Source: Antennarius striatus
Lineage: Eukaryota; Chordata; Actinopteri; Lophiiformes; Antennariidae
Reading direction: 5' to 3'
DNA: 64,000 bases
NCBI RefSeq assembly: GCF_040054535.1
Contig: NC_090795.1
Span: 10,387,001 to 10,451,000, forward strand
In this document: piece after piece, positions 21,555 through 44,800 of the stretch
How the letters are laid out: each line of letters begins with the position of its first letter
Numbering within the stretch: the first letter of the stretch is position 1
Translations under genes and position numbers: made by a program
Notes under the pieces: model-generated
Told to the model about the DNA's origin: nothing
Seen by the model: only the letters and a program-made list of their open reading frames with translations
Database searches by the model: none

Positions 21555-22548
21555 ACCTCTTCAAAAACTGAACCGAAACCCAAAACATGCGTCAGCTGGA
21601 AACACCCACAACCACACACTTTCAAACTGTGTGTAACTACCATATGACATCACCAATACTCTCAGTCAGGGATGTTTTAAAGCACGGGTCAGAGTTTACC
21701 GCTCTGTGTTAGAGCTGATGTGGGATCAACGAGCAGAAACAACCACGGCAAAGATTTTTTCTGATCTCATAATCCCCTCTCTGACTCTTGTCAGCATACA
21801 CAGAAATCATTCAACAAGAACTGAACTCTGGGTAAAAATATACATACTTTATATTACAAGAAAGAGCTTGGAGGGGATTTTCTTGATTTCAACACCCACT
21901 GGGATTTTGTTGGAGCGGTACCCTGCAACCAGTAAAGGAGCAATAATGAAGACCATCTTTAGTTCCTCTGCTAAAATATTGGGCATTAAATCCTGTGCTG
22001 TTACCCTTCAATGCAAAGATTGTTTCTGTCAATGTGGGATTTCTATGTGTTTTTTGTTAGTGTGTAATTTTGTTGTTTTTGCCTTTAACTTACACACAAG
22101 AAGACACTAAAAGCTGATGAAGGACCACTGATGACTGATTAAAGTCAACTCTTGTCCAAGCTTAGACTATTGCCTCTCCTGGCTTCTTACACTGATTAAA
22201 CAATTATACGAAAACTTTCCAATCAGGCTGTTAATAACAAGTTAATGTATTTAAATTTCCAGACTAATCTTAAACACAAGCAAAACCAAGTAAAATGCCA
22301 CACATTCATTTTACCAACGTGCACACATACATAAACCTGAACAGCTCAGTGCTTGTGTCCACAGGAAGCTCATAGGAGATCTTTGTGTGGCGCTGCTGCT
22401 TTACGTATGCCATCCATAAAAGAGCCTGAGGTGTGTTGGGGTGTTTTTGCTGTTGGTGGTTTGAAGGGGGAGGGGGGGGGGATTAATGAATGAGCGATTG
22501 TGGGACTGCAGTAGCTTCTCTGAAGCCTATGATAGCCAAGTACTCATA

Positions 22549-22590
22549 TGTGTGTGTGTGCGTGTGTGTGTGTGTGTCTGTGTGTGTGTT

Positions 22591-22624
<34 letters not shown>
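22549..22624. repeat. (TG)n microsatellite
   Basis: Interrupted TG dinucleotide repeat of about 76 bases. Confidence 0.95.
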
Positions 22625-23208
22625 ATGCAGGGACATATGAGCTTCACTGAGACCTTTTCACAGACATTGTTAAAACGACCACCCTGGGGGAGGCTCAGGT
22701 CAGAGAGCCCTGTCCCACAGTTCCTCCATGTTTGTGTAATCTGTAAATGTAAGCCTCTCAGCAGTAGTTCCTTAACATGGGAGCTAGGGTAAGGGACTTT
22801 TTAGGTCCAGTGCATGTTTTGCTTGCCCTCACTTGTAAACATCATGAACCTGCTGCTTATGGCTGCTTGCGTAGGCCACAAACACAGCAAAATTGTAGAA
22901 ATGATTCACTCATGAAGCATGCCAGGATCACTGAGTGGAACAGGTCTGGATGCCGAGTACCTTCCTCTACTCCCTCTGGCGGAGGCTGCAACAGGTGGTG
23001 GGGGTCGTAACGCATCAGACCTCTTAATAACGTAAGAGATATTTTAAATCTTCAATCACGTTTCAGCTCTTTCAAGGAAATGCTATCAACACAAGCAACA
23101 AGAAATATTTTAACAGACGGAAATATCAAATCTAACCTATTTTGCATTCACTGCTCTTGCTCTGTACAGTTAAACAGGATTAGTGACCTAGTCTACATAA
23201 CAACACAT

Positions 23209-23211
<3 letters not shown>

Positions 23212-23280
<69 letters not shown>
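23212..23280. repeat. (CA)n microsatellite
   Basis: Uninterrupted AC/CA repeat of 69 bases. Confidence 0.97.
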
Positions 23281-23281
<1 letters not shown>

Positions 23282-25869
23282 CCATTGGCAGAGCTAATCA
23301 TTGTGATTATCTTTCCAGGGGATTTAACCTTTCTTATTAGCCTCAGTGAGGTAATGCAACTGGTTCTGCAGGTGACGGTACACACATGACTACTTGTGCA
23401 CACAAATCATTTGCATCACAGTAAACACAAGAAGTGTGATATTTGAAATGATCATACCATGGTACAATACAACAATAACTTTATAATAACAGTTACAATA
23501 TAGTCAGCAGTAAGTGCAGGATGTACATAAGACATAAATGAAGGTCTGTGGAAACCACTATGGCCACTAAAGCTTCATCCCAATCCATGAGAATGTCTTC
23601 ATACAGCTGTTGATGCATCATATCATAACAGTAAGTAACTTCAATACCACTTGAATATTGAGTAATATAATGAGAGCCAGACTACCTTCACTGCTTTTAC
23701 TTACAATTTACAATATTGAAACATCTCAACAATTAAATTTACTGTAATTCTTCGGTCAAATGCCCTAAACAGGTATAAATCCAGCCTATTCCAGTGGTAG
23801 CCCTCCCATATTAGGAAGTTTTTAATCAAAAAATATCTGAAGAAAGTGGTGAACCTTCTAACTTTGTTCCCTTCTGTTTTCCACGATGATTTAAATAAAA
23901 TTTTAACTGCTTGGCCGATTTCCCAAACAAACTCCCTCACCCTTTATCACAATAGTCCTGGTTTCTGGATTTGAATGAATAGACTTAATGCAGAAATAAT
24001 AAACTATAAAAGATGAAGAAAAAAATTCCAGTAGGAAAAATGATTAATACTAATAACATAATAAAATCTGATTGTGAAATAAAATTAATTGTAATGACGG
24101 GCAGTAAAAGGTTGTGATAAATATGCAGGTATAAATACTAAAACCATAAAATGATATGACTCAAGATAAAAACTGGACTGAATATCAAATATCAATGTTT
24201 TCAGCACCTGTAAGGTGGTTCTGTTCATCTTAGAGATTAATGGCTTCAAGCAGCATCACCAAATATTTATGTTCCCACTGGTTAATAAAGTAATCCTTTC
24301 TGAAATACACCCGGTGCACGGCCACTCAGAGCCTTGAGGACTAACAAAGGACCAGCCTATGAGACTGTTGATAGATTTACCACTGGAGATGTTCAGACTG
24401 ACCGTCATCCATACGGCAGTTGGACGATACCATAGAGATGGAAGAGCCACAGGAGAGTAATGCTCTCAGCTGGGGGGGGGTCGAGGTAAAACAGTAATGG
24501 GTCCACACTGGGACTGTTATGCATCTGCTTTTTTCCACAGCAGGTGAAGCAAACAAACTAGTCTTATTAATTACTGACAGAAAAATGATCATGCACATGT
24601 TTGTACGTATGACTCAGCCCTTGATAGAATATTGTAGTACTTGGATCGTAATATATGAATGAAGATTATATTTCCATAAACATCACCTTATCGTCACCTC
24701 TCCTCGCTGTTTTGATGATGCATTCATGTGTAAAGTAAAAACTAATTGATTTACGCAGTGGGAGATGTTTTGTGGAACATTGGAACAGGACACCAAGGTC
24801 AAAGATGAACGTCCAGCCACGTCTTACTATGCATGGTATATACTGAATGTTATAATAGGAAGGTTCTTATTCACAGGCAGACAATGACGGTGGACCAGTA
24901 CTCCCATAAATATGTCAATCAATTTATTACTTTCCTCATTCACAGATAAACCTGCAATTTGAAACCATTGATCTTAGAATTTTTGGTCTCTATTTTGGAA
25001 ATACAGTACTCTTTCTCCAAATATGCTTTAAGTTCTCACTTTAAAATCCCCTCTGTGGTTGAGCTCACATATCTGTTCAAATTTCACATGCTACAAGAAA
25101 AAGGCTGCCTTTCCTACGAAAGAGTATGAATGCCTAATGAGGCAAAACTTGTTCCACACACTCTAACACAAACGCAGCTCTCTCTTTAGTACCACGACAA
25201 ATCTTTGAGCCCAGTCTATGCCTCTATTATCTCAACTGGTCAGTGGAACTTCAGCAGACCAGGACAGAATGCAGACGTTGTGGAGTGGTGAGCAGTAACT
25301 GCCTTGGCAATTTATTTGGTGGCTCACCCTGCATTCCAGTGACACCCGGCAGGTCATGTCATTCTAAAGGTTGAATTCTTACAGTTGTCTTCTCAGACTC
25401 ACAAAAAAATTCTCAACAGTGACCAAATTTTCAAAAAAGAAAGGGAAAATTGACTTGTATTTTGTTAAATTCTGATATCCCACCCTTGAATGTCAAACAT
25501 CCATCTAACTCTTATCTTTTAGACAGTCCAAATAGTCTGATTGAACCACAAACACACTCTTGCACGAATATCCTGACATTAATGTGTGTTTATGAGAGGA
25601 GAGCAGAATTAATCTCTTGTCGAGGGAGGGACGGAGGAAGAGAGGGAGGGAGAGGTCCTAGTCCCATCTAATCGGATTAGGCGACTGTAGTGTTGCAGAT
25701 TGCTGTCTCTCCACTCTAGAAGGGACGGACGTGTGCGCACCAGTTGCTTTCTGCTTTAGCAACACTTTTTTTTGGGGGGTCTTATTTTAATTTATAACTA
25801 ACAATAATTAACTTTGGGTTAGGTGTGTTCTAGAACCAAAAAAAAAAAACTGCAACTACATCATGGTTC

Positions 25870-26152
25870 TGTTCTGAGCGCGTAATTCATGGGACGTTCA
25901 CGGCTCCGGCGCGCAGAATGACAGCAGCCTGAGGAAGATGACTGACTGGTAGAGGCGGGGGAAGACTGACTCAATTATCATCTACCAGCAGAAGTTTGTC
26001 ACGTCTGGGCTCCGGTACTCTATGTAAGGGACTTTCCAGGTGCTGTAGTTTGTTACCGCTCCTGACCGGAGAAACAGCCGGTCCCATGCCCACACTCTGC
26101 GCGCCACACCGGACTCTACCACGGGGACAGTCGCCCTAGCTTCGGATGTTAG
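25870..26152 (+). promoter_or_regulatory. ankrd33b 5' UTR / proximal promoter candidate
   Basis: A CpG-enriched stretch directly upstream of the ankrd33b ATG (for example CACGGCTCCGGCGCGCAG at about 25900 and CTGCGCGCCACACCGG at about 26097). A transcription start is inferred here, without a clear TATA box. Confidence 0.45.
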
Positions 26153-35783
<9,631 letters not shown>

Positions 35784-36163
35784 TGATTGCCTTGGAGAAT
35801 GTCATGTAGGTCATCCCAGAAAGAGGAGAAAACTTGGTAAAATTTTTGGCACTGATGTTTTTTTCTGTGTTTGAAGTGCTAAGGGTGAACCTAGAATTAC
35901 CAGCAGTGTTTCTGAAAGAGGACGGACGAACAGAGATTTCTCTTGTCTGCTTGGTTTTGCAGGACGGACGCCGGTCATCTTATGAAAAAAAAACAAAAAC
36001 TCTTTGACACAAATGCACAAAGCTCAGTGTCTTTCGTGATGTCAGACAGTGAACACCTGCAGGATTTCATACTTGAAATGTTTGTAGCTAATGTAGCTAA
36101 CTTATTTGTCATATTTATTGCTTTTTGATGGACGACCAAGTCTATATTTTGCTATGCTCGTGT

Positions 36164-36194
<31 letters not shown>

Positions 36195-36725
36195 GGCACT
36201 TATTAATACACATTCTCTGTGTGTGCAGAAATGTTCATATTTCTGCCTAGAAATGGAAGCAATTAAATACAGATGTCATTGAATAACGTCTTGATGACAC
36301 TAATGGGGATCTTGTTGACTGAGAATGCTAAACATAAGATCATATACAATATAATGGTATTGAGCAGCAATGTTTTAGATACATTTTGCTTGGCTTTATA
36401 ATAATGAACTCGTGAATGTACTTTGCATATACATTTCAGATTTGAATGCTTTAAATTTTTTATTCACTATGGAATTTTCTACTTAATTTATGCATACAGC
36501 TACATTTTCTTCTCTTATGTTTGAGAGCAAGACTGAAATGTAGAGGACTGTTGTGACAACACGTAAACCCAACTACGTGGGAAGAAAATCCAAACTCTTT
36601 CCGAATGTTTACACTGCAAAACCACATTGACACTGGTTTGAATTGTAATAAACTAACATGCAATGAATGAAACTCAGGTCTATGAGTTTGGTGTGACAGG
36701 AAGTGGATGTTGAGGATAAAATAAA
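35784..36725 (+). other. ankrd33b 3' UTR region
   Basis: Non-coding DNA downstream of the stop, with AATAAA at 36647-36652 and 36720-36725 as candidate polyadenylation signals. It includes a (TG)n tract that runs into 19 consecutive G (36178-36196). Confidence 0.5.
36161..36196. repeat. (TG)n followed by a 19-base G run
   Basis: TG repeats at 36161-36177 run directly into 19 consecutive G residues, which could form a G-quadruplex on this strand. Confidence 0.9.
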
Positions 36726-39700
36726 CACTTGCTAACAATGGCTCTGGCTGCAAATAATGATGCTTAATTACATTCATAATTTGAAAAAATGCCTCTGCCA
36801 TATGGCACCGGAAAGCTAGTGGGAAAAAATGATAAGATTTCTTACTCATCTCTTTATTTATTTTCAGAAATCACCTCAGCATTTGGGGCATATGTTTCAT
36901 TCAGTAACAATTGCAGAGAAAAACAATTAAATAATAATGTGAATTTGAGACAACAGGGTGAGGCTCGATCTGTGCGCTAGTACAAGCAGAATTGAAGTGA
37001 TAATCCCTCACATATGGACCCCTGTGATAAAAACAGGCAGCCCATTAAAGAGCAAGAGGTCAGATGTTTTAACATTAGAACAGTGAAAATAATGGGGCAA
37101 AAAAAAATAGATGAGAGAGCACAATTTCACGGTCTTAACTCCTAATGGCAATTGCGATTTAAGTGCCATCCAAGAGTGTGTCTAATATACATGGTGATGA
37201 CTTGCTACAGGGTTACAAGGGTACTGCACAGCCAAATAATTTCTTCAAATAAACACTTCATTGACTTCAGAGTGGCAATCTGCTTAGATACCGCCGGAGG
37301 AAGTCATTTGAACACGTCAAAATATGAGCAAACTGCACATTTACTGAACTCTGCACTTAGCATACTAAGTCGCTGCTGGATTAACGTATTTATATTAATA
37401 TAAGGAAATATCTCATCTGAAAACAGCCTTTTTCTCATAATGCAAGCTGCTGCATGATGTTTGTTCCCTGATCATGTTCATTGGGAACAGACTTCATTGA
37501 TAGTGTTATATTAGGTCTTCTGGAATCCATAATGAACTTTATTTTCACATGCCCGTCAGATTCTGGAGACACTGGTGTCATGTTTTGTTTTGTTTTTTTG
37601 CATTTATTCATTTATTTACTTATAGAGCAACACAATGTATGAGTCTGTATGGGTGAGAGAGATTGAGAGGGAGAGAGAGAGAGACAAAACCTATTAGACC
37701 AGAATGCATCACATGATATTTAGGTCATGGTTGTAGCTCAGACAGTCGTTGGCTTATATTGTAACCTGAGATTATGAAGCGCTCCAGGCCTGGTCAGCAT
37801 TTCTCCCTGACCGCCATCCTTCCCTGCCCTGACCCAAATCCATCATAGAAATTAAGAAATGGACACATAAACAGGATACTATCCTCTGGTAGTGTGAAAG
37901 CTATTATGTCATGATGTGATGGTGAGGTTGGGGTTAGACAGGACGACCTAATTCTACTTTAGCATTGATTTAGGGAGGAAAATCTGTCGCTGGCGCCCTC
38001 TGCTGGTCGGTATTGATAAATTCCTAACGATTCCTGCCCACACCATGGAGTAAAACAAACATATTAGGAAAATCTTCAACAGGATACATTACAGAGAAGA
38101 TATACTGAGTGATCTACTTGGATTAATTGCAATAATAATAATCACTGTTGTAAATAATGATCTGTTAGAGTAACAATTTAAATACTGTGTTGTCTTCTTC
38201 ACATTCCTCCTGATTTAATGATTTATTACAGATAGAGTGTGAAAATTATATTCACTAAATGTACATTTTGAACGTAATTACTGTTAGTGTTCTTTAGAAG
38301 TAGTAGTCTGAGTAATTATTTTTACAATATGTGTCTTGAAACAAGTGGAAATCAGACTACTATTATATTGTATATTAGATTGTAGAACGACAGTCATCTA
38401 GAATAAAATAGATACAAATAAATACAGTACAGGTAAATCTAAGAAGATTTCTATAAAATAGTTGCGAACCACATTTATCCGTAATGCAAGCAGAAAAACA
38501 TGATCACAGTTAATTCCTTCATGTTTCCTCTGGGTGAGGAAGACAGGGTATAGGTATAATGCCAGTTTTCCCTTTTTAGTTATCTTTTGAAATCACACTG
38601 TGATGCAATCAAGGATGGAGTAGGTCCTTCTTAATGATTTCCACTTCTGAAATAGTGAAAAGTAAGGGGAAAAAAAGTGTCACAATTAAATCAGGATCAG
38701 AATAATCTACAATGTGTGAACTGAAAATGAACTTCAAGTGGCAGGCTGATAACAGCGACGTAATGATGGGGCCACTCACCGAAAATCTTCACCAAACTTG
38801 ATTAAATCATTATAATACTTTAAGACATTTTCCAGTAAAAAGGCTACAGAAAATATGTTGGATTTATATTACATTGTCAGTGCACAGTCTGCTGTGTGCT
38901 TCCTGTTACAAACCAGAAGCTGCCATGAGTGGTTTGAAGTTGAAGCCAAAATGTCATCGTAACTTAGTCATGTTAACACCGCTGCCTTATCAAAATGACC
39001 ACAAGCAGATTCAAAACGGCCCTGATTGAAATAACTTCTTGCTCTTTTCCTCCCACTATTGACTGAGTAAACAGCAGTCGGCTAAGTCACAGACGTGGCC
39101 GGTCTGAACTAGCTGAGGCCAGTTTTAATGATGCTGAGGAGCACATGGCCAACAGCTGGTGGTGTATACTCAGGGCTAATGTAATAAAGTGCCTCTAAAT
39201 TAGAAGGACTTGGTGGTGAGGGTGAAGCACCTCAGACTGTAACCTTGGAGAGCATGTTTAGGAGATGGGTTACCTTTTTTCCTGCTGATAGATGTTTACT
39301 AGAAGCTTGTCTTTTTGGATTGTCCTCATTAATATACTTATTTATTTATACTTATTATAATTATTAGTATGCAATATCACACATGGAAAGCAGCTCATTG
39401 GTTACTGTCTGCCTGCACCAACCTTTGAGCCAACCACGACTCAGAGGTCAACAAACCTGAAAAAGCACAGCTACACACCCACCATTTGTCTGACAGACTA
39501 ATATTCTGTGAAGGAAACCTATATACAGTACTGTAGTATGATTTAATTCCATGTGTATTTGAAAAAAAACTATTAATAAGTGATGCTACTAGACACATAA
39601 TTTAACCGACCTTAAAATTTTGAGATTTGGCAATGATTGTATCATCCTTGTAGAACCCATAAAACTAGAGATTCCTTTACATTCTCCTTCAGTTATTCTA

Positions 39701-39919
39701 ATAGTGCATGACGGACGGAGGATGCTGGGAGAACTACGCGTGACCCTGTCGAGTCACTGCTTTAATGGGCAGTTTCAGCTAGCTGACGCAGGCTCGCACC
39801 AGCTCAGCCTGCGCTGCCTGGTTTATTGGGCTGACATAAACTGGCAGAACACCTGGTTGCAGATGCTTGTGTATAGATGGATTACATGCACCAACACCTG
39901 GTGCACCCTGTGTACTGAA

Positions 39920-39957
<38 letters not shown>

Positions 39958-40256
39958 CTGAAAGTGGCAAAATCAGCAGACAGCTCTTGGCGATGCTTCC
40001 GTTTAATTTCAAAGCAGCACCTGAGCCCAGATCCCTCGGCAAAGGTGCAAATCCACCATGACCTGCTCAGATCGTCTGGATGTGGTTTGGGCCACAACTC
40101 ATAAAGTCCGTGATTCCGAACTTTATCAGAGCACAAAACACTGAAACGACACTGTCCATATAATTTCTTTTTAATGCTGCAAAGGACCAAATTATTTTTC
40201 GTTCAGGCACCCGATCTTTCATTCAAATACAGGCAAGCAGAAAGATAGTCTATATC
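36726..40256. other. Intergenic region between ankrd33b and dap
   Basis: AT-rich DNA with no recognised gene. It has a short GA repeat at 37660-37685 and a (TG)n at about 39922-39953. The genes on both sides are convergent, so this is 3'-to-3' spacer. Confidence 0.5.
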
Positions 40257-40262
40257 TTTATT
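40257..40262 (-). terminator. Candidate dap polyadenylation signal
   Basis: AATAAA on the - strand, about 1.6 kb after the dap stop codon. The interval 40263-41852 would then be the dap 3' UTR. Confidence 0.5.
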
Positions 40263-41852
40263 TACTATGACAACCACACCTGTTACATAAATCCACTCAA
40301 TGGCTAACTTTATACAATTTGAACAATTTACTCAACAACTGACCAAAACAACAAAAAAAAACTCTTTCAAACTAAATTAAGTTAACACAGGAAAACGTTC
40401 CTTCTTGGCATGGTAAATTTCTTTTTCCTGGAAACATGAATTTTAGTGTTGAAACAAATGACATTTGGGTGTCAAAGGTCATGACTCAACAAAAGGGACT
40501 TGTATGCTTATGTGTGTCGATATGCCACATTTATACAGGAGGTGTCGAACTGGTCTGTGGGCTCTGTTCCAGATTACTGATATGCACTGAGACATGCCGG
40601 CAGACAGAAAGAAGAAATAAAGGGACTGCACTTTCCTTATGCTCACAACAGTCACATGGCTGAAGCATCATTTAAACACTTCACAGGAATGTACTTTGTT
40701 ACCTTCATCTTAAGAGCCTTGCTATTTTACAAAGTGCTGTTAATATGTGCATTACGCCCTTAAGATGTCCACTCTAATGTTAATGCAAACACAAAGCCCC
40801 CTGCTGCTCTCACTGAAAAAATGGCTTTTGTTGATATTTCGCCACAGTAAAGAAAAAAAAAAAACTAACTAAAATGACGCAAGTGAAATGACAATAAGAA
40901 ATCTGAGCAGTGATCAAAAAAGGTTGTGTTTGCATTAAAAATAAGCTTCCAACTAGGCTGGCAAATATACAGAGTATTCTTCAAATAAAGAACAAGATTA
41001 AAGCAAAAACAGGGTTTGAAATGCCGCCAAAACTCTTCTAGGTTCTGCTATAAGCATAGCCAGCTATGTCGACACTAAAAACATGCAAGGACAACCATCT
41101 TTACAGAGGACAGGCTCATGCCGTCATCTCAATGGTTCTCCCTCACTGAGCTGTCATAATATTGAAAATGTATTCATTCCTGTCTGGTGGGAACAGTGCT
41201 TTAGTCTTATAATTGCTGGTTAATGCCGTCCTGTCATTGGTTGCTTTAACTGTGGTCCATGCTGTCAGAATTTAATTTGGCAATACTGTGGTTTTAAATG
41301 ATCTACACACATGAAGTTGTTCAATGTTGTTTCCTGTAACACTTTGGCTTTGGCTTTAAATTTGATGATTTGTGATTGGTTCTTTCGGTCAGGGAAAATC
41401 AGAAGGCTGGAGCTGGGGCTCAACACTGTCAGGTGATTGGTCGGTCAGCTGGACTGATTGATAAGTTTGCTGTGATTGGCTGGTGCTGTGCTGTGTGGTC
41501 ATTAGCACTGCCATGGGGTGAGAGCCCCCCCCCCTGCCCCCACAGACTCAGATATGAAGAAATTTTCTCCATTAATATGTAATTTAAGACATTTTAGAAG
41601 TTCATCCACCCGCTTTCACCACCTTAACTCAACTGAAACTGATTGTCATGACGACCAGCAGGTGGTGTAAGGGGTGGGGCTTCTAAAATGGCAGTAGTGG
41701 TGATGGATGTCTGTTGCTGATGAAGCATCAGGCTAACATGAGCTACTGTGATAATTTGGGCTGTGTCTGGTGGGGAAACATCTTGGTTCTGTGTTCCATT
41801 GGGAGCGAGCGGCTGGTGGAAGCAGCGTAGCCGTTGGAGCCCTTCGCCCGAC

Positions 41853-44800
41853 TCACTTGCGGGGCTGGTGGATGGTCTGGTTGTACTGCTGGACAGGGTG
41901 CAGCTTCGGGACACATGGCTGGGGCTTTGTGTGGGCCACCTGGGCAGCAGCGGGGGTGAAGTCCTTATCACCCTGGACAGAAAGTAAATATTTAAGAGAA
42001 GAAGAATTCACTGCATCAACTGGAAGATTAGTTCATGTGGGTTTCCTGCAAAATTTTATAGTAAAATTTAGCAAAAGAACCTCTGACAAACCTGGAATTT
42101 CATCAGATGTTCTTTTGAAAAGGCTAAAGTGAAAAAAAAAACTATGCTATGATATTTGTATACCAACATTAATTATATTGCATTTGCATTTAATGTTTTT
42201 GTTTTATATTCAACAGCTAATTGTTGTGGACCATGAGCTTTTCTGTAAAATTCAATCAATAGGATACAGTGACCTAAAAATGACTTTATACAATTACACA
42301 ATAACTCTAAATTTGATGCTCATTGCATGTTTCAAGAAAAGGTTAATAAAGCTGGAGCCTGGAGGACATGAAGTCCATGGTTTCCGAAAACCATTTGAGT
42401 TGTCGTCAGACTAACAGAACACTTTTCTACTTTGTGTCAAGTCCATTGAGACGAGTTCAGGCCCAGGGATGATGATGACTGACTCAGCCTTTCAAGGATG
42501 TCTGTTTCACACTTCATCACAATGCCATCACCTTTTAACAATAGATCTCTTTACCCGTGGAACACTCCAATCTGGTACAAGATCGTCCAAACATTTGTTT
42601 CGTATCTGGGTAATATAAAGGATGCATTCATTTATTTCTTCTCGATGTTTCTGAATCTTTCCTTTCTCAAAATTTCTCCTTTAGTTGACAAATTCACTTC
42701 TCTTATGCTCCTCTTCTCTCCTGATGTTACAAAGTAGAGAGTTCTTCATTTAAGAGCATGAGTGGAAATTACAGCATCACTAATGCAGACTTATATATCT
42801 AGTCCTCTCTTTGTATTTGTATTACTTTTCCTGTGTGTGTATCTGTGTGTGTAGTTGAGAGCAGAATATTGAGTGTGTTTCTTTCATTTAAAGCCAATTT
42901 CAACAACTGTACGGGATGTGGATGGATTTGACCTCCAATTGCCCTTCTTCTCTCCTCTGAAGCTCAGAGTGTCTCTCTCCTCTCTTTGTCCCACTGAGGT
43001 GGAGGTATGGAGGGAACGCAACAAATTATCCGCATTACTGCAGAGACTTGTGAACGGAAAACCTCCTGCTAATCTGGAGGAGCAAAGGGATGTTTACAGC
43101 TCGTTGTTTCAAAATCTAATCCAAAATTAGTTTAATTGAAAATGAGCTGAAAAGGAAGAAATACTATGGATTGAAAAGACTTTAGTTCATCCATTGGAGA
43201 CATGAATGTAACACTGCAAACTTATACAGTGGTACCTCTACTTACGAAATTAATTGGTTCTGGAAGAAATGACCTAAGTAGAAAATTACGTAAGTAGAGA
43301 CGCGTTTTCCATGGAAATGCCCCAATCCGTTCTAAGCCCCCCAAAATTCCGACATGTTTTATAAAGCATAACAATGCATCAAAACACGTAACAAATACAT
43401 ATTATGATTAGATTATTGCACAATAAATGAGAGTTGTGCATGACGTAAAAAACAAAGAATAAAGGATAATACTGACAGTCATTTACCTTTTAACTGCTGT
43501 CCTCATTGTTTTTTGTCCTCTTAGGTTCATGCGCTCCTGCCTCACCATACCGAACAACACAATGAACTCTAGTCCTCCTTTTGAACTTCTCCAACCACCC
43601 ATGCGATGCCTTAAACTCCTTAAACTTCCTTTTGTTTTAATAACGTGGTGATTGTAGATGTATTACGGCCATATTCTTTGGCGAGATCAACCAAACGCAT
43701 CCCTTTTTCATGCTTTTCTATGATCTCTCGCTTTGTTTCTACGGACAAAAAAACTCTTTTCTTCGTCTTTTCCTCTTTTCTCCGTCACTTTCTTGGGGTC
43801 CATAGCGAATACTCTAAAAGTTAATACACTGTACAGTATATTTGCGCAAAACTATCAGAACACCTCACGGGTTGAGAGCGAATGACGCGGACGCTGCGTA
43901 AACACCATCTATCTCCACACAGAGGTGGAGTGGCATCCCTCTCAGCCAATGTGATGCTAGGAAGATACTAGGTAATAGCCAATGGCAGAGCAGCTATGAG
44001 AATATTGCGTTCAGGAACCTGTGGGAGCTGCGAGTATCAGCCCATACTGTATTTTTATCTTACGTAAGTCGAAATTTCTTTCATAACAAGAGGTAATATT
44101 TTCCTGCTGAGAAATTTCGTAAGTAGAAAATTGCATAAGTAAGTAGACATTCGTAAGTAGAGGTACCACTGTACTTTCACAGGGATATTATTCAGAAGAA
44201 GGACTTTGTTGGAAAATTGTTTATTCTTGTCATAGGGTTTGAAATTTTACAGAAAGTATTTTATGTATACACTATATTTCCAAAAGTATTCGCACACCTG
44301 CCTTGACTCGCAGGTGACCTAAGTTCCCACAGAGTTGGGAGCATGGAATTGTCCAAAATATCTTGGTATGCTGAAGCATTCAGAGCTAATTCTTCATTCT
44401 GGAGCTAATCTCAAGGCCACATGAAGTTTGGAGGTCCTGAGAACAACCCGTTCCTTCACAAATGTTTGTAAAAGCATTCTGCATACCTAGGTGCTTGATT
44501 TTATACTCCTGTGATCATGGAAGTGATTGGAACACCTGATTCTGATTATTTGAATGACTGAGAAAATGCTTTTGGTGACCTTGTGTATTTCTTTTTAGAA
44601 GTATGTGCTTTTCTGAAACTTATTTCTGAAGTGGAACCATCCCCTCCAATACGCACACGCTCTTAAAAAAAAGAAAGGAAATTCAAACCCTGACCTGTAG
44701 AGCTGCTCTTTTCAACAGAGTTTTATTACTTTTGGGATCTTATGAAAAGCACTGGTTGTTTATGACAGATAACCATCAGAACAAAAAATTTTCTTATATT

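Larger units (their letters stand above)
21555..25860. other. Intergenic region ropn1l-ankrd33b
   Basis: No recognised gene. It holds (TG)n at about 22549-22624, (CA)n at 23212-23280, a G run at about 22465-22480, and a GGGA/GAGG-rich patch at 25620-25655. Confidence 0.5.

Noticed and set aside
41376-41582. Short + strand frames around 41.4-41.6 kb
   Set aside because: The region is explained as dap 3' UTR on the - strand; no motif is present.
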